Positions 5,446 through 5,478 of a stretch of 5,478 nt of DNA are shown one piece after another. Position 1 is the first letter of the stretch, and every line of letters starts with the position of its first letter. The position numbers were made by a program, and so were the translations under genes. Below the pieces are notes generated by a model. The model worked only from the letters and a program-made list of their open reading frames with translations, had not been told where the DNA came from and made no database searches. This DNA is from an uncultured bacterium (GTDB lineage: Bacteria; Desulfobacterota; Desulfobulbia; Desulfobulbales; Desulfobulbaceae), in contig CAIMMA010000316.1 of NCBI GenBank assembly GCA_903842475.1, positions 1-5,478 on the forward strand, in the 5' to 3' direction.

Positions 5446-5478
5446 ATGCCAAGAGAACGAGTTACCATGCGAAAAACA
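5446..5478 (+). CDS. istA: IS21-family transposase IstA, N-terminus (partial, runs off window)
   Basis: The eleven visible codons read MPRERVTMRKT. This matches the opening of IS21 transposases, whose N-terminus typically has a short basic lead, then a V/I-T-M-R segment entering the first helix of a helix-turn-helix that binds the IS ends. The DDE catalytic core lies beyond the window. Identification rests on these few residues plus the strong ribosome site and the IS21-like terminal repeats just upstream; together they make the call fairly secure, but whether the gene is intact cannot be judged. It points the same way as the kinase gene and starts 225 bases after its stop. Confidence 0.7.
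   Translation, partial: MPRERVTMRKT

Larger units (their letters stand above)
5297..5478 (+). mobile_element. Left end of an IS21-family insertion sequence (continues off window)
   Basis: The call rests on the istA start at 5446 together with upstream sequence typical of IS21 ends: a TGT-beginning tip (TGTTACTTGACCAG from 5297) and two imperfect tandem repeats of about 21 bases at 5327-5368. IS21 elements carry multiple transposase-binding repeats in their termini and encode IstA (transposase) and IstB (ATPase helper). The exact boundary at 5297 is inferred from the TGT tip. The right end, target duplication and istB lie outside the window, so completeness is unknown. A possible sigma-70 promoter, TTGACC (5303-5308) and TATTCC (5326-5331) with a 17-base spacer, overlaps the end, but its -10 is poor. 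Confidence 0.75.

Overview
The window looks like a bacterial signalling island, most likely from a deltaproteobacterium in the broad sense (Desulfobacterota/Desulfuromonadota). The reasons are an NtrC-type response regulator, -24/-12 (sigma-54) promoter matches, a soluble multi-domain hybrid kinase, and a PAS variant (GTKKQW...AYEAENFFP...GKWIFFTAAPL) that I associate with that group. The lineage is an inference from family style; nothing here fixes a genus.

Layout: (1) Positions 48-1, minus strand, hold the first 16 codons of a second response regulator, transcribed away from the rest. (2) Positions 49-439 are an AT-rich divergent control region with a good sigma-54 promoter match facing the minus-strand gene, a weaker one facing the plus strand, and several short repeats. 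(3) 440-1855 (+) encodes a full 471-residue NtrC-family regulator (receiver, AAA+ sigma-54 activation domain, Fis-type helix-turn-helix). (4) 1856-2274 is a 419-bp gap with a perfect 6+6 dyad, a sigma-54 promoter match about 200 bp before the next gene, and a structured leader. (5) 2275-5220 (+) encodes a 981-residue hybrid histidine kinase: PocR - PAS - PAS - HisKA/HATPase - receiver - HPt. (6) 5221-5296 is a short tail. (7) From about 5297 the left end of an IS21-family insertion sequence begins, and its istA gene starts at 5446 and runs off the window.

Working model (inference): the cytoplasmic PocR/PAS kinase senses a small molecule or redox state. Phosphate passes H479 -> D783 -> H921 within the kinase, then to D52 of the NtrC-type regulator and perhaps also to the divergent regulator. 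The activated regulator would switch on sigma-54 promoters. The promoter candidates before the kinase gene and before the divergent regulator share the same -24 heptamer (TGGTATG), so the cluster may be wired as a self-regulating circuit. The dyad at 1924-1938 sits about 145-160 bp upstream of the predicted kinase transcription start, where an enhancer site would be expected. A diverged inverted copy of the dyad region lies just before the IS21 end.

I saw no tRNA, rRNA, CRISPR array or known riboswitch. Neither full-length gene is followed by a convincing intrinsic terminator.
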